From assembly GCF_003626655.1 (NCBI RefSeq), contig NZ_RBAN01000001.1:62001-126000 (forward strand): a DNA stretch of 64,000 bases, in the 5' to 3' direction. The DNA is from Micromonospora costi (lineage in GTDB: Bacteria; Actinomycetota; Actinomycetes; Mycobacteriales; Micromonosporaceae). Numbering within the stretch: the stretch's first letter is position 1; each line of letters opens with the position of its first letter. The position numbers and the translations under genes are program-made. Shown in pieces: positions 39,975 through 48,108 of the stretch. The notes under the pieces are model-generated. The model worked only from the letters and a program-made list of their open reading frames with translations. It searched no databases and was not told the DNA's origin.

Positions 39975-41050
39975 GGCTGCGCCACCTCGTCGTACGCGGC
40001 CCGCAGCAGCGCGTCGTCGGGGCCCTCCAGGATCGCCGGGCGGGCCAGCCCGTCGAGCACCACGAACCGCAGCGTGCTGCCCCGCGCCTTCTTGTCCACC
40101 CGCATCGCGGCCAGCAGCTCCGGCCAGGCGTCGGCCCGGTAGCCCGTGGGCAGGCCGAGCGCCGCGACGGCGGCCCGGTGCCGGTCGGCGGTGGCCGCGT
40201 CGAGGCGGCCCGCGAGCCGGGCCAGGCTGGCCGCGTAGACCAGGCCGACGGCGACCGCGTCGCCGTGCCGCCACCGGAAGCCCTCGGCCTTCTCGATGGC
40301 GTGCGCGAGGGTGTGGCCGTAGTTGAGCACCTCGCGGACGCCGGACTCGCGCAGGTCCCCCGCGACCACCGCGGCCTTGACCCGGATCGCCCTCTCGATC
40401 AGCTCCCGGGCGACCGCGCCCGTCGGGTCGAGCGCCGCGGCCCGGTCACGCTCGACCAGGTCGAGGATCACCGGGTCCGCGATGAAGCCGCACTTGACCA
40501 CCTCGGCCATCCCGGCGGCCAGGTCGGCCGGCGGGAGGCTGTCGAGGGTGGCCAGGTCGCAGACCACCCCGGCGGGCGGGTGGAACGCGCCCACGAGGTT
40601 CTTGCCCGCGGCCGTGTTGATGCCCGTCTTGCCGCCGACCGCGGCGTCGACCATGCCGAGCAGCGACGTGGCCACCGGCACCCAGCGGACACCGCGCAGC
40701 CAGCAGGCCGCCACGAAGCCGGCCAGGTCGGTCACCGCACCGCCACCCACCCCGACCACCGCGTCGGTGCGGGTGAAGCCCGCCGCGCCGAGCCGATCCC
40801 AGCAGTCGGCCGCCACGTCGATCCGCTTGCCCGCCTCGGCGTCGGGCACCTCCACGAGCAGCGGCGCGACGCCGGCCGCCTGCAGCCGGGTCGCGAGCGT
40901 GTCGGCCAGGCCCTTGAGCGGCGCCGCGTGCAGCACCGCGACCCGGTCGGCACCGGGCAGCAGCCGCAGCGGCTCCTCGAGCAGGCCGCGTCCCACCAGC
41001 ACGTCGTACGGCCGTTCGCCGCCGACCGGAATCCGGGTCACCTCGTCCAT
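39971..41050 (-). CDS. aroB: 3-dehydroquinate synthase
   Basis: Second step of the shikimate pathway: NAD- and zinc-dependent cyclisation of DAHP. The 359-residue protein has [44 protein letters not shown] (in parts) and the metal-ligand helix segments [14 protein letters not shown] and [10 protein letters not shown]. It is 39 nt downstream of aroK and coupled to aroQ. Confidence 0.97.
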   Translation of the reverse strand: MDEVTRIPVGGERPYDVLVGRGLLEEPLRLLPGADRVAVLHAAPLKGLADTLATRLQAAGVAPLLVEVPDAEAGKRIDVAADCWDRLGAAGFTRTDAVVGVGGGAVTDLAGFVAACWLRGVRWVPVATSLLGMVDAAVGGKTGINTAAGKNLVGAFHPPAGVVCDLATLDSLPPADLAAGMAEVVKCGFIADPVILDLVERDRAAALDPTGAVARELIERAIRVKAAVVAGDLRESGVREVLNYGHTLAHAIEKAEGFRWRHGDAVAVGLVYAASLARLAGRLDAATADRHRAAVAALGLPTGYRADAWPELLAAMRVDKKARGSTLRFVVLDGLARPAILEGPDDALLRAAYDEVAQP

Positions 41051-41089
41051 CGCCGGCAGCCTAGTCCAGCCCGGCCCGTACGCGGCGTC

Positions 41090-41626
41090 TCACCGCTTCA
41101 GCAGCGCCGCGATCTCGGCGGCGATCTCGTCGGGAGTGCGGCCGTCGGTGACCACTGTCGCGGTCGCCACCTCGGTGTAGAGCGGGCGGCGCTGGTCCAT
41201 GAGGTGCTTCAGCGTCGCGCGCGGGTTGAGCGCCAGCAGCGGGCGGCCCGCCCCGAGCCCGACCCGCTTCACCGCGTCGGGCAGCTCGACCGAGAGGTGC
41301 ACCACGGCGTGCCCGACCAGCGCGGCCCGCGTCTCCTCGGCCAGCACGGCCCCGCCGCCCAGGGCGAGCACCCCCGCGCAACCGGCGAGCGCGGCGGCCA
41401 CCGCGGCGCGTTCGAGCGTACGGAAGTGCGCCTCGCCCTCGTCGATGAAGATCTCCGGGATGGGCTTGCCGGCCATCCGCTCGATGTCCAGGTCGGTGTC
41501 GCGGAACTCGACGCCGAGCAGGCCGGCGAGGGCCTCCCCCACCGTCGTCTTGCCGGAGCCGGGTGCCCCGACGAGCACGCAGACCGGCCTCGTGGACTCC
41601 GGAGTCGCGCCACCCGCCCCGCTCAC
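41090..41626 (-). CDS. aroK: Shikimate kinase
   Basis: Phosphorylates shikimate at the 3-position. The P-loop [15 protein letters not shown] (about 19-33), the shikimate-binding [18 protein letters not shown] with the Asp residues, [16 protein letters not shown] and the LID Arg in [17 protein letters not shown] are all present in 178 residues. Its GTG overlaps the aroC stop (GTGA). Confidence 0.97.
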   Translation of the reverse strand: MSGAGGATPESTRPVCVLVGAPGSGKTTVGEALAGLLGVEFRDTDLDIERMAGKPIPEIFIDEGEAHFRTLERAAVAAALAGCAGVLALGGGAVLAEETRAALVGHAVVHLSVELPDAVKRVGLGAGRPLLALNPRATLKHLMDQRRPLYTEVATATVVTDGRTPDEIAAEIAALLKR

Positions 41627-42801
41627 CGGATCACCAGCGCGTCCAGGTAGCCGGCCAGGTTGCGGCGGATCTCGGTGACCGAGTCGCCGCCGAACTTCTC
41701 GGTCGTGGCCTCGGCCAGCACTAGGGCGACCATCGCCTCGGCCACCACCGCCGCGGCGGGGACCGCGCAGACGTCCGACCGCTGGTTGATCGCGGTGGCC
41801 GGCTCACCGGTGGTCACGTCCACGGTGGCGAGCGCCCGGTTCAGCGACGAGATCGGCTTCATGGCGGCCTTGACCCGCAGCGGCTCGCCGGTCGTGATCC
41901 CGCCCTCCAGACCGCCGGCCCGGTCGGTAACCCGACGGACGCCGGTGGCGGACGGGATGATCTCGTCGTGGGCCTCGGAGCCCCGCGAGCGGGCCTGCTG
42001 CCAGCCGTCGCCGATCTCCACCCCCTTGATCGCCTGGATGGACATGAGCGCGGCGGCCAGCCGGGCGTCGAGCTTGCGGTCCCACTGCACGTGGCTGCCC
42101 AGCCCCGGCGGCACCCCGTACGCCAGCACCTCGACCACGCCGCCGAGGGTGTCGGCGGCCTTCTTCGCGGCGTCGACCTCGGCGACCATCCGGGCGCTGG
42201 CCTCCGGGTCGAGGCAGCGCAGCGGGTCGGCGTCGATGCGGGCGGCGTCCTCCGGGCGCGGGCGCAGCCCGGGCTTGGCGGCGACCGAGCCCAGCTCCAC
42301 GACGTGCGAGACGATCTCGATGCCGAGGGTCTGCCGCACCAGGGCCTTGGCGACGGTGCCGACGGCCACCCGGGCCGCGGTCTCCCGCGCGCTGGCCCGC
42401 TCCAGGATCGGCCGGGCGTCGGTGTGGCCGTACTTCTGCATGCCGGCGAGGTCGGCGTGGCCGGGCCGGGGGCGGGTGAGCGGGGCGTTGCGGGCCTGCC
42501 CGGCCAGCTCGTCCGCGTCGACCGGGTCGGCCGCCATGACGGTGCGCCACTTCGGCCACTCGGAGTTGCCCACACGGACGGCCACGGGGCTGCCGATGGT
42601 GACGCCGTGCCGCAGGCCGCCGATGATCTCGACCTCGTCCTGCTCGAACGACATGCGGGCGCCCCGGCCGTAGCCCAGCCGGCGGCGGGCCAGCTCGGCG
42701 GCGATGTCGCCGGTGGTCACCTCGACCCCGGCGGGCACCCCCTCGAGCAGCGCGACGAGGGCGGGTCCGTGCGATTCACCTGCGGTCAGCCAGCGCAACA
42801 C
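41623..42801 (-). CDS. aroC: Chorismate synthase
   Basis: Final step to chorismate, needing reduced FMN. The 392-residue protein begins [21 protein letters not shown] and carries [20 protein letters not shown] (parts), [26 protein letters not shown] and [19 protein letters not shown] (parts). It starts with GTG and is the first gene of aroC-aroK-aroB-aroQ. In related genomes it normally follows aroE closely; here about 14 kb of polysaccharide genes lie between them. Confidence 0.97.
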   Translation of the reverse strand: MLRWLTAGESHGPALVALLEGVPAGVEVTTGDIAAELARRRLGYGRGARMSFEQDEVEIIGGLRHGVTIGSPVAVRVGNSEWPKWRTVMAADPVDADELAGQARNAPLTRPRPGHADLAGMQKYGHTDARPILERASARETAARVAVGTVAKALVRQTLGIEIVSHVVELGSVAAKPGLRPRPEDAARIDADPLRCLDPEASARMVAEVDAAKKAADTLGGVVEVLAYGVPPGLGSHVQWDRKLDARLAAALMSIQAIKGVEIGDGWQQARSRGSEAHDEIIPSATGVRRVTDRAGGLEGGITTGEPLRVKAAMKPISSLNRALATVDVTTGEPATAINQRSDVCAVPAAAVVAEAMVALVLAEATTEKFGGDSVTEIRRNLAGYLDALVIR

Positions 42802-42879
42802 AGCGGCAAGTCTGTCACGCCGGGTGGTCGGCCCGGTGCGGTGCCCGGCCCGTCCCGACCCGCGGACGGCGGGCGGGGG

Positions 42880-43536
42880 TCAGGGCCGCCGGACGGCGAT
42901 GAGGGATTTGGTGAGGCCGAGCAGGCGTTCGCCGCGGATGGTCGCGTCCGGGAAGAGGTACCGCAGCTCCGCCCGGCCGACGAGTTCGGTGGTGAGGACC
43001 TGCCGCATGGCCAGCTCGTGGGACTTGCCGGGGGTGTACGCGAGCGGCCACTTCCGGGCCACGAACACCCGGGCGGGCACCGGCAGGAACTGCATCCCGG
43101 GCGCCACCCAGTGCGGCTCCACGGGAAAGTACCGGTAGGGCGTCTGGACCCAGTACGCGGGCGCCAGCGCCCGGACCGCCTCGGCCATCCGGCGGCGGCG
43201 TTCGTGGCCGCCCACGTGTTCCAGCACGCTGTTGCTGAAGACCAGGTCGTACCGGCGGCGCAGGATGCGTTCGGGCAGCTCGCAGGCATCGGCGTGGTCG
43301 GCCTCCGCCCAGGCCGGCAGCTCGGCGGGCAGCGGCTCCAGGTTGACCACGTGCACGTGCGCGGGACGCACGGGGACCGTCGACCAGCTCTCCACCCGGC
43401 CGCCCAGGTCGAGCACGGTCATCTCGGCGAGGTCGGGGAACGCGTCCGCCAGCCAGCCGGCGCGGCGCGCCCGCCGCCGGGCGCCCACCGACGTCGGCGA
43501 GTCCACCAGGTAGAAGCGCAGCGAGTGCAGGGCCAT
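42880..43536 (-). CDS. Class I SAM-dependent methyltransferase
   Basis: A 218-residue protein with a Rossmann methyltransferase core: motif I VLDLGGRVESW, the acidic VNLEPLP at the end of strand 2, DACELPERI and the FSNSVLEHVGGH motif typical of ubiE/type 11 methyltransferases. The acceptor is unknown; its place at the end of the polysaccharide cluster suggests O-methylation of a sugar in the repeat unit. The C-terminal half (PYRYFPVEPHWVAPG) contains a Trp/Pro-rich insertion before the last strands. It follows the GT2 gene by 26 nt. Confidence 0.8.
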   Translation of the reverse strand: MALHSLRFYLVDSPTSVGARRRARRAGWLADAFPDLAEMTVLDLGGRVESWSTVPVRPAHVHVVNLEPLPAELPAWAEADHADACELPERILRRRYDLVFSNSVLEHVGGHERRRRMAEAVRALAPAYWVQTPYRYFPVEPHWVAPGMQFLPVPARVFVARKWPLAYTPGKSHELAMRQVLTTELVGRAELRYLFPDATIRGERLLGLTKSLIAVRRP

Positions 43537-43562
43537 CTCACATCCTCATCGATCGGTCGGCC

Positions 43563-44483
43563 TCAGATGCCGCGGCCGCGCCGGTGCAGGGTCCGCAGGA
43601 CGGCGTCGGCGCGGACGACCCGCCCGGCCACCGCGAGGGCGAGGTAGGCCCGGGGCTCGCGGGGGTTGCGGCGGATGGTCCGGCTCGCCCACCGCACGGC
43701 CTCCCGCCGGTCGCCGCTGGCGGCGCGGGCGAAGGCGATCTGCCCGGTCACCCGGGCCTCGCCCGCCGGTTGGCCGCGGAACTCCGGGTACCGGTCGAGC
43801 AGCCACTGCAGGGCCGTCGAGATGGTGTCCCACCGCGCCGCGAAGTAGGACCGCCGGTGCCAGCGCACCAGGGCGTACGGGGTGCGTAGGTTGATCAGCG
43901 GGGCGCTGCGCGCGGCCCGGAGCAGGAACTCGTAGTCCTCGGCGTAGCTGCCCGGGATCTCCTCGTCGACGAGGCCGAACCCGTCGCGCAGGGCGGACGC
44001 CCGCATCAGGAACGTGGACGGGTGCAACTCGGTGAGCCGGTCGCGCAGCAGGTCGGCGAGGGTCACCCGGTCCTTCGCGAGCACCCGGTCCACCATGCGC
44101 CCGTCGTAGCTGACCCGGATCCCGCAGCTCACGAACTCCGCCTCCGGCGCGGCGGCGAGCGCGGCGACCTGGGCGTCCAGCTTGCCCGGCAGCCACTCGT
44201 CGTCGTCGTCGCAGAAGGCGATCAGCTCCCCCTCGGCGGCCAGGGCGCCCGAGTTGCGCGCCCCCGCGAGCCCCGGCGTGCGCTCGTTACGGATCACCCG
44301 GACCCGCCGGCCGGGCCGGGACAACTCCACGAGCGACCCGTCCGGCTCGGAGCGGTCGTACACCACGACGACCTCGACCGGGCCCGGGTGGGCCTGCGCG
44401 ACGACGGCCCCCACCGCCCTGCGGAGCAGCTCCGGGCGGTCCCGGGTGGGCACCACGACGCTGACCGGCGGTGCCCCCGTCAC
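43563..44483 (-). CDS. Family 2 glycosyltransferase
   Basis: A 306-residue GT-A fold inverting glycosyltransferase: VSVVVPTRDRPELLRRAV at the N-terminus, NSGALAAEGELIAFCDDDDEW with the metal-binding DxD at 92-95, and EIPGSYAEDYEFLLRAA with the catalytic-base region. The last ~70 residues are helical and Arg-rich. It has no membrane helices and probably acts at the inner membrane face on a lipid-linked oligosaccharide. The GTG overlaps the stop of the PssE-like gene (GTGA). Longer readings continue over that gene in another frame. Confidence 0.88.
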   Translation of the reverse strand: MTGAPPVSVVVPTRDRPELLRRAVGAVVAQAHPGPVEVVVVYDRSEPDGSLVELSRPGRRVRVIRNERTPGLAGARNSGALAAEGELIAFCDDDDEWLPGKLDAQVAALAAAPEAEFVSCGIRVSYDGRMVDRVLAKDRVTLADLLRDRLTELHPSTFLMRASALRDGFGLVDEEIPGSYAEDYEFLLRAARSAPLINLRTPYALVRWHRRSYFAARWDTISTALQWLLDRYPEFRGQPAGEARVTGQIAFARAASGDRREAVRWASRTIRRNPREPRAYLALAVAGRVVRADAVLRTLHRRGRGI

Positions 44484-45196
44484 CGGACCCGCCCCCCGCC
44501 ACCGGCCGGGCGGACCCACACACGCCACCACGGCGCCCGCCGGGCCGCCTCGGCGACCAGCCCGTCCACGATCCGCCCGACGTTGGCCACCGCAGCCCGC
44601 TGCGCGTCGCAGGTGAGCGGGTCGGTGACGACCGCGAAGCGGGCCGGGTCGGCGAGACCGGCGGCGAGCGTGTCGTGCAGCGCCGCCCGGGACTCGCAGA
44701 GCGCCACCATGCCGGCCGCGCCGAGCCGGCGGGCGAAGAGCTGCTGGTGGTCGTCGACGTGCTCGCCCCGGGCCGGGTCCCGGGGGACCACGATCGGCAG
44801 CCGGCCGTGCCGGCGGGACTCCAGGATCGTGGCCGGGCCCCCGTGGCACACCACGAGGTCGGCGTCGGCCATCGCGGCCTGCAGCGCGTCGTGCGCGAGG
44901 AACGGCACCGCGCCCGGCACGGCGGGGGCGGCCGTGTGCCCGTGCTGCACGGTGAGGTCGACCAGGTCGGCGACGTCGACGTGCCACTCGCCCAGCCAGC
45001 CCAGCAGGCGGTCGAAGGGGTGCTTGTCGGTGCCGACCGCCACCAGCACCTGGACGCCGGCCACGTCGGTGTGGTCGCGTTGCCGGGGCACGCGCCCCGG
45101 GTCGGGACGGCCGGCCGGCCGGGCCGGGTGCGGTGCGGGCCGGGCCGGGCCCGGGCGGCGGGTGGACGCGGTGCCCGCGCCGGCGTCCCCGGTCAC
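44480..45196 (-). CDS. PssE/Alg13-like glycosyltransferase subunit
   Basis: A 238-residue protein with a GT28-type C-terminal domain: VLVAVGTDKHPFDRLLGWL, then MADADLVVCHGGPATILESRRHGRLPIVVPR (parts), which contains the HGG nucleotide-sugar-binding motif of MurG/Alg13-like enzymes, and DDHQQLFARRL. The first ~45 residues are a low-complexity Arg/Pro tail. Together with the following-in-genome, upstream-transcribed PssD-like gene it should make a two-component (Alg13/Alg14-type) transferase, in which PssD anchors PssE at the membrane. Coupled by GTGA overlaps on both sides. Confidence 0.82.
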   Translation of the reverse strand: MTGDAGAGTASTRRPGPARPAPHPARPAGRPDPGRVPRQRDHTDVAGVQVLVAVGTDKHPFDRLLGWLGEWHVDVADLVDLTVQHGHTAAPAVPGAVPFLAHDALQAAMADADLVVCHGGPATILESRRHGRLPIVVPRDPARGEHVDDHQQLFARRLGAAGMVALCESRAALHDTLAAGLADPARFAVVTDPLTCDAQRAAVANVGRIVDGLVAEAARRAPWWRVWVRPAGGGGRVR

Positions 45197-45672
45197 AGCA
45201 GCGTCCCCACGACGGTCGCCTCCGGGTACTGCCGGCGCTGCTCGTCCCACTGCACGAGCATCGCGGACAGGAACGGGCGGCACAGCCGCGCCGTCATCGT
45301 GGGGCTGTCGATCCGGTCGTACACCTCGATGTAGACGGTCGGAACGCGGCGCAACCGCGCCAGCACGACGAACGGCAGGGCGACACCGGCGCCGGTGGTG
45401 ACCACCGCGGCGACCGGCCGCCGGCGCAGCACCCGCCAGGCGAGCACCGCGTTGCGCAGCAGGTTCGGCAGGTTGCGGGTGGTCGGGTGGTGGGCCACCA
45501 CCACCTCCTCGCCGGCGAGCAGCGACACCGCCTCCGGGGTGTCGAAGGTGACCCAGCACCGGCGCCGGCTCTCGTACCAGGGCCGCAGCGCCAGCAGCTG
45601 GGCAAGGTGGCCGCCGCTCGAGCCGACCAGCAGCAGGACCGGAGCCCCGCCGTCCTCGATGTCCGTGTCCAC
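45193..45672 (-). CDS. PssD/Alg14-like glycosyltransferase subunit
   Basis: A 159-residue protein of the PssD/CpsF/Alg14 family: VLLLVGSSGGHLAQLLAL at the N-terminus, WVTFDTPEAVSLLAGEEVVV, TRNLPNLLRNAVLAWRVLR, VVTTGAGVALPFVVLARL (hydrophobic membrane-associating helix) and TVYIEVYDRIDSPT. It supplies the acceptor/lipid side of a two-part glycosyltransferase with the overlapping PssE-like gene. The GTG at 45672 has GGGGAG 4 nt upstream; a start at 45732 would add a basic tail without family match. It is the first gene after a 268-nt gap and may have its own promoter. Confidence 0.84.
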   Translation of the reverse strand: MDTDIEDGGAPVLLLVGSSGGHLAQLLALRPWYESRRRCWVTFDTPEAVSLLAGEEVVVAHHPTTRNLPNLLRNAVLAWRVLRRRPVAAVVTTGAGVALPFVVLARLRRVPTVYIEVYDRIDSPTMTARLCRPFLSAMLVQWDEQRRQYPEATVVGTLL

Positions 45673-45761
45673 GTGACTCCCCACACGCTCACTCGGGCCC
45701 GGTCGGCCGCGCCGACACCCGCACCGCGTCACCGACCGGCGTCGCGCCGGAAGGGACCACA

Positions 45762-45777
45762 GGGCGACCGGTCGCCC
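45762..45777. promoter_or_regulatory. 16-bp palindrome in the 268-nt gap inside the polysaccharide cluster
   Basis: GGGCGACCGGTCGCCC is a perfect palindrome 90 nt upstream of the PssD-like gene. The gap 45673-45940 holds no gene; this palindrome may be an operator for the last four cluster genes. No clear promoter was recognised. Confidence 0.35.
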
Positions 45778-45940
45778 GAGGAGGCGACCGGGGCGGCGGG
45801 TCGATGTCCACCCGAGCCGTCGGTCACACCGGCCGCCGGCGACCCCATCGACCGCCGTTCACGACCAGCATCACGAGCTGCAATTCTTCCGTCACTCTTC
45901 GGCAAGGGTCAACGCCCTTCGGCGCGTCGATTCGCCGGGA

Positions 45941-47197
45941 TCAGGCCATGTGTCGCTTATCGATCACATCGAGCAGGGCGGGATGCAGCGCGGCGTTCCA
46001 GCCCGCCCCGGCGGCGGCCAGCCGCCAGGTGCGCAGCCACATCTCCAGCAGGTACGCGTCGGCCACCGCCCGGCGTTGCGCCGGCCCGAGACCGAGCGCC
46101 GCGCCGTACCGGTCGAGCTGGGCGTCGACGGCCCGGGCGCCGGCCGCGGCCGGCTCGCCCCGCAGCACCACCGCCCGCTGGAACGAGTCGTGGGCGAGGT
46201 CGAAGCCGAGCGGGACGTCCGGTCCACTGTGCTCCCAGTCCCACGCCACCAGCCGCCCGGCGTGCCGGCCCAGGTTCCACGGCACCCAGTCGCCGTGCCA
46301 CTGTCCGAACTCGACCGTCGTGTCGCCGTGCCGCCGGACCAGCGCGTCCACCGCGGCGCCCGCGCGCCGCCCGTCGGCCGTCGCGGACGCCCGCGCCGCC
46401 TCGTCGGCCAGCCGGGCGAGGAACGGCGAGCCGGCCAGCGGCCGGGATGGCGCCGCCGGGCGGCCACGGCGGGCGACCGCGAGCAGCGTGGCGGGCCGCG
46501 GCGGCGCGGTGACCGGCATCCCGCGTACCCGGGGCGGCAGCGGCTCGACCACCGCGACCACCTGGCCCGCCCGGTCGACCCGGGCCAGCAGACGGGGCGT
46601 CGCCGGGTGCTCGGGCACGTCGGCCAGCCCGTCGAGGTCGCGCAGCGCGGCGGCCTCCGCGGCGACCAGCGCCCGGGTGGCGTCGTTCCAGCCGATCTTC
46701 GCGTACCCGCGGGGCCGCCCGTCGGCCGTGAAGAGTTGCAGGGTCGGCTTGTGGTTCGGGTCCGGCGGGCGGACGCCGCAGGCAGCGTGCAGCGGGCCGT
46801 CGCCGAGCGCGGCCGCGAGCCGCTCGGTCAGCAGCAGCTCCACCGGGTCCCCGTCGGACGGCACCGAGACGGTGAGGACGGGGAACGCCCGGGCCGTCGC
46901 GCGGAGGCGGGACAGGCCGCCGAGCGCGGCCCGTACCGCCCGCACCCTCGGCGGCCGCAGCGCGTTGTACGCGAGCAACGACGCGGTCGTGGCGCGCGGC
47001 GCGCCGAGCGGCAGCAGGAAGCGCGCCCGGCGGACCGACGGGACGACCGCGTACCGGCCCACCGGCCGGTGTCCCGCCGGCGGCGCCCCGCCGACGGTCA
47101 GCGCGACCCGCTCGTCGCCGAACACCGCCCGGGTCACCCAGCCCAGGCCGTCGTCCCGGGTCCGGGGGTCGGTGGACGTGCCGGCCGCCGCCGTCAC
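45941..47197 (-). CDS. APH-fold (aminoglycoside phosphotransferase-like) protein in the polysaccharide cluster
   Basis: A 418-residue protein. The C-terminal half has the phosphotransferase catalytic signature EFGQWHGDWVPWNLG (catalytic-loop His-Gly-Asp..Asn) and LVAWDWEHSGPDVPLGFDLAHD (Asp-Trp-Glu metal site). Upstream, RGYAKIGWNDATRALVAAEAAAL supplies the ATP-binding Lys and helix Glu. The N-terminal ~100 residues are unlike known APH enzymes. In this setting it may phosphorylate a sugar or a lipid intermediate, or be a sulfation helper; antibiotic resistance is unlikely. The substrate is unknown. Its GTG overlaps the sulfotransferase stop (GTGA). Confidence 0.75.
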   Translation of the reverse strand: MTAAAGTSTDPRTRDDGLGWVTRAVFGDERVALTVGGAPPAGHRPVGRYAVVPSVRRARFLLPLGAPRATTASLLAYNALRPPRVRAVRAALGGLSRLRATARAFPVLTVSVPSDGDPVELLLTERLAAALGDGPLHAACGVRPPDPNHKPTLQLFTADGRPRGYAKIGWNDATRALVAAEAAALRDLDGLADVPEHPATPRLLARVDRAGQVVAVVEPLPPRVRGMPVTAPPRPATLLAVARRGRPAAPSRPLAGSPFLARLADEAARASATADGRRAGAAVDALVRRHGDTTVEFGQWHGDWVPWNLGRHAGRLVAWDWEHSGPDVPLGFDLAHDSFQRAVVLRGEPAAAGARAVDAQLDRYGAALGLGPAQRRAVADAYLLEMWLRTWRLAAAGAGWNAALHPALLDVIDKRHMA

Positions 47198-48108
47198 GCC
47201 ACCCGGTCCGGCCAGTCGAGATCCAGGCCCAGCCGCGTGCGCAGCGCGTCGTTGTACGGCCGGTAGTACGCGGCGAGGTCCGCACGTACCGCCGGATCCA
47301 GCGGCGCCGAGCGGCGGTCGTTGTGGACGGTGAACGACGGCAGGTCGTACGGGGGCAGCCCGAGGAAGTCCAGCGTCCGCCGGTACGCGCTCCGGGCGTC
47401 GCGGTACAGGTCCTCGCTCGGCAGGAAGAGGAACTGGCGCTCGTCGAACCGGTCCAGCCACGGCTCCAGGTGCTCCAGGTAGCGCCCGCGGGCCCGGTAG
47501 CTGTACCAGTCGTGGCGCTCGCTGTGGTACCCCGGCTCGGCGACGAGCCGCTCCCGCTCCCCCGCGGTCCGCCGCTCCTCGGCGGCGAGCGCGGCCGGGA
47601 AGTCCAGCGGCTCGACACCGTGTGTCCGGCGCTCCTTCCAGTGCGAGTACGCCCGCTCCACCGGGTCGCGCAGCAGCACGATGAGCCGCACCGCCGGCAT
47701 CAGCGCGGCGACGCGTTGCGCGGCCAGCGGGTGGAACATGTACAGCGGCGCCGCCTCACCGACCCGCACCGGGCCGCCGTGGCGGCTCTCCAGCACCGCC
47801 CGCTGCCGCTCGGTGGGGAAGTGCGAGCGGTACCACGCCTCCCCGTGCCGCCAATTTTCCTCGAAGTAGTGGGTGGCCTTGGTGTTCCAGGCCGGGAAGA
47901 GCCGCGGGACCAGCGGATGCTGGATGAGATAGTTCCACAGTGAGGTGGTGCCGCCGCGTTTGGTGCCGATGATGAGGAAGTCCGGCAGCGGCCGGCGGTC
48001 ACTGGTCCGCACCCCGTAGTCGACCAGGGATTCGCGCACGCGGTTGCTCACCTGCGCCGGCACGATCTGCTTGACCCGGTTCCGCATGGACGACACGGCG
48101 TCCCTCAC
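47194..48108 (-). CDS. Sulfotransferase
   Basis: A PAPS-dependent sulfotransferase of 304 residues. The 5'-phosphosulfate loop IIGTKRGGTTSLWNYL (Lys50-Ser56), the catalytic-His area and the 3'-phosphate motif IVLLRDPVERAYSHWKERRT are clear, as in heparan-sulfate NDST-like and bacterial polysaccharide sulfotransferases (Sulfotransfer_1). No membrane helix, so it acts in the cytoplasm, presumably on a lipid-linked repeat unit. Three in-frame starts exist (48108 GTG, 48096 GTG, 48087 ATG); the first makes the same GTGA overlap with the flippase stop that joins the other cluster genes. No PAPS-synthesis genes are in the window. Confidence 0.88.
   Translation of the reverse strand: MRDAVSSMRNRVKQIVPAQVSNRVRESLVDYGVRTSDRRPLPDFLIIGTKRGGTTSLWNYLIQHPLVPRLFPAWNTKATHYFEENWRHGEAWYRSHFPTERQRAVLESRHGGPVRVGEAAPLYMFHPLAAQRVAALMPAVRLIVLLRDPVERAYSHWKERRTHGVEPLDFPAALAAEERRTAGERERLVAEPGYHSERHDWYSYRARGRYLEHLEPWLDRFDERQFLFLPSEDLYRDARSAYRRTLDFLGLPPYDLPSFTVHNDRRSAPLDPAVRADLAAYYRPYNDALRTRLGLDLDWPDRVA

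Noticed and set aside
45941..47197. Antibiotic-resistance aminoglycoside phosphotransferase
   Set aside because: The fold motifs are shared, but the protein is longer, has an unrelated N-terminal half and is translationally coupled to a sulfotransferase in a polysaccharide cluster.
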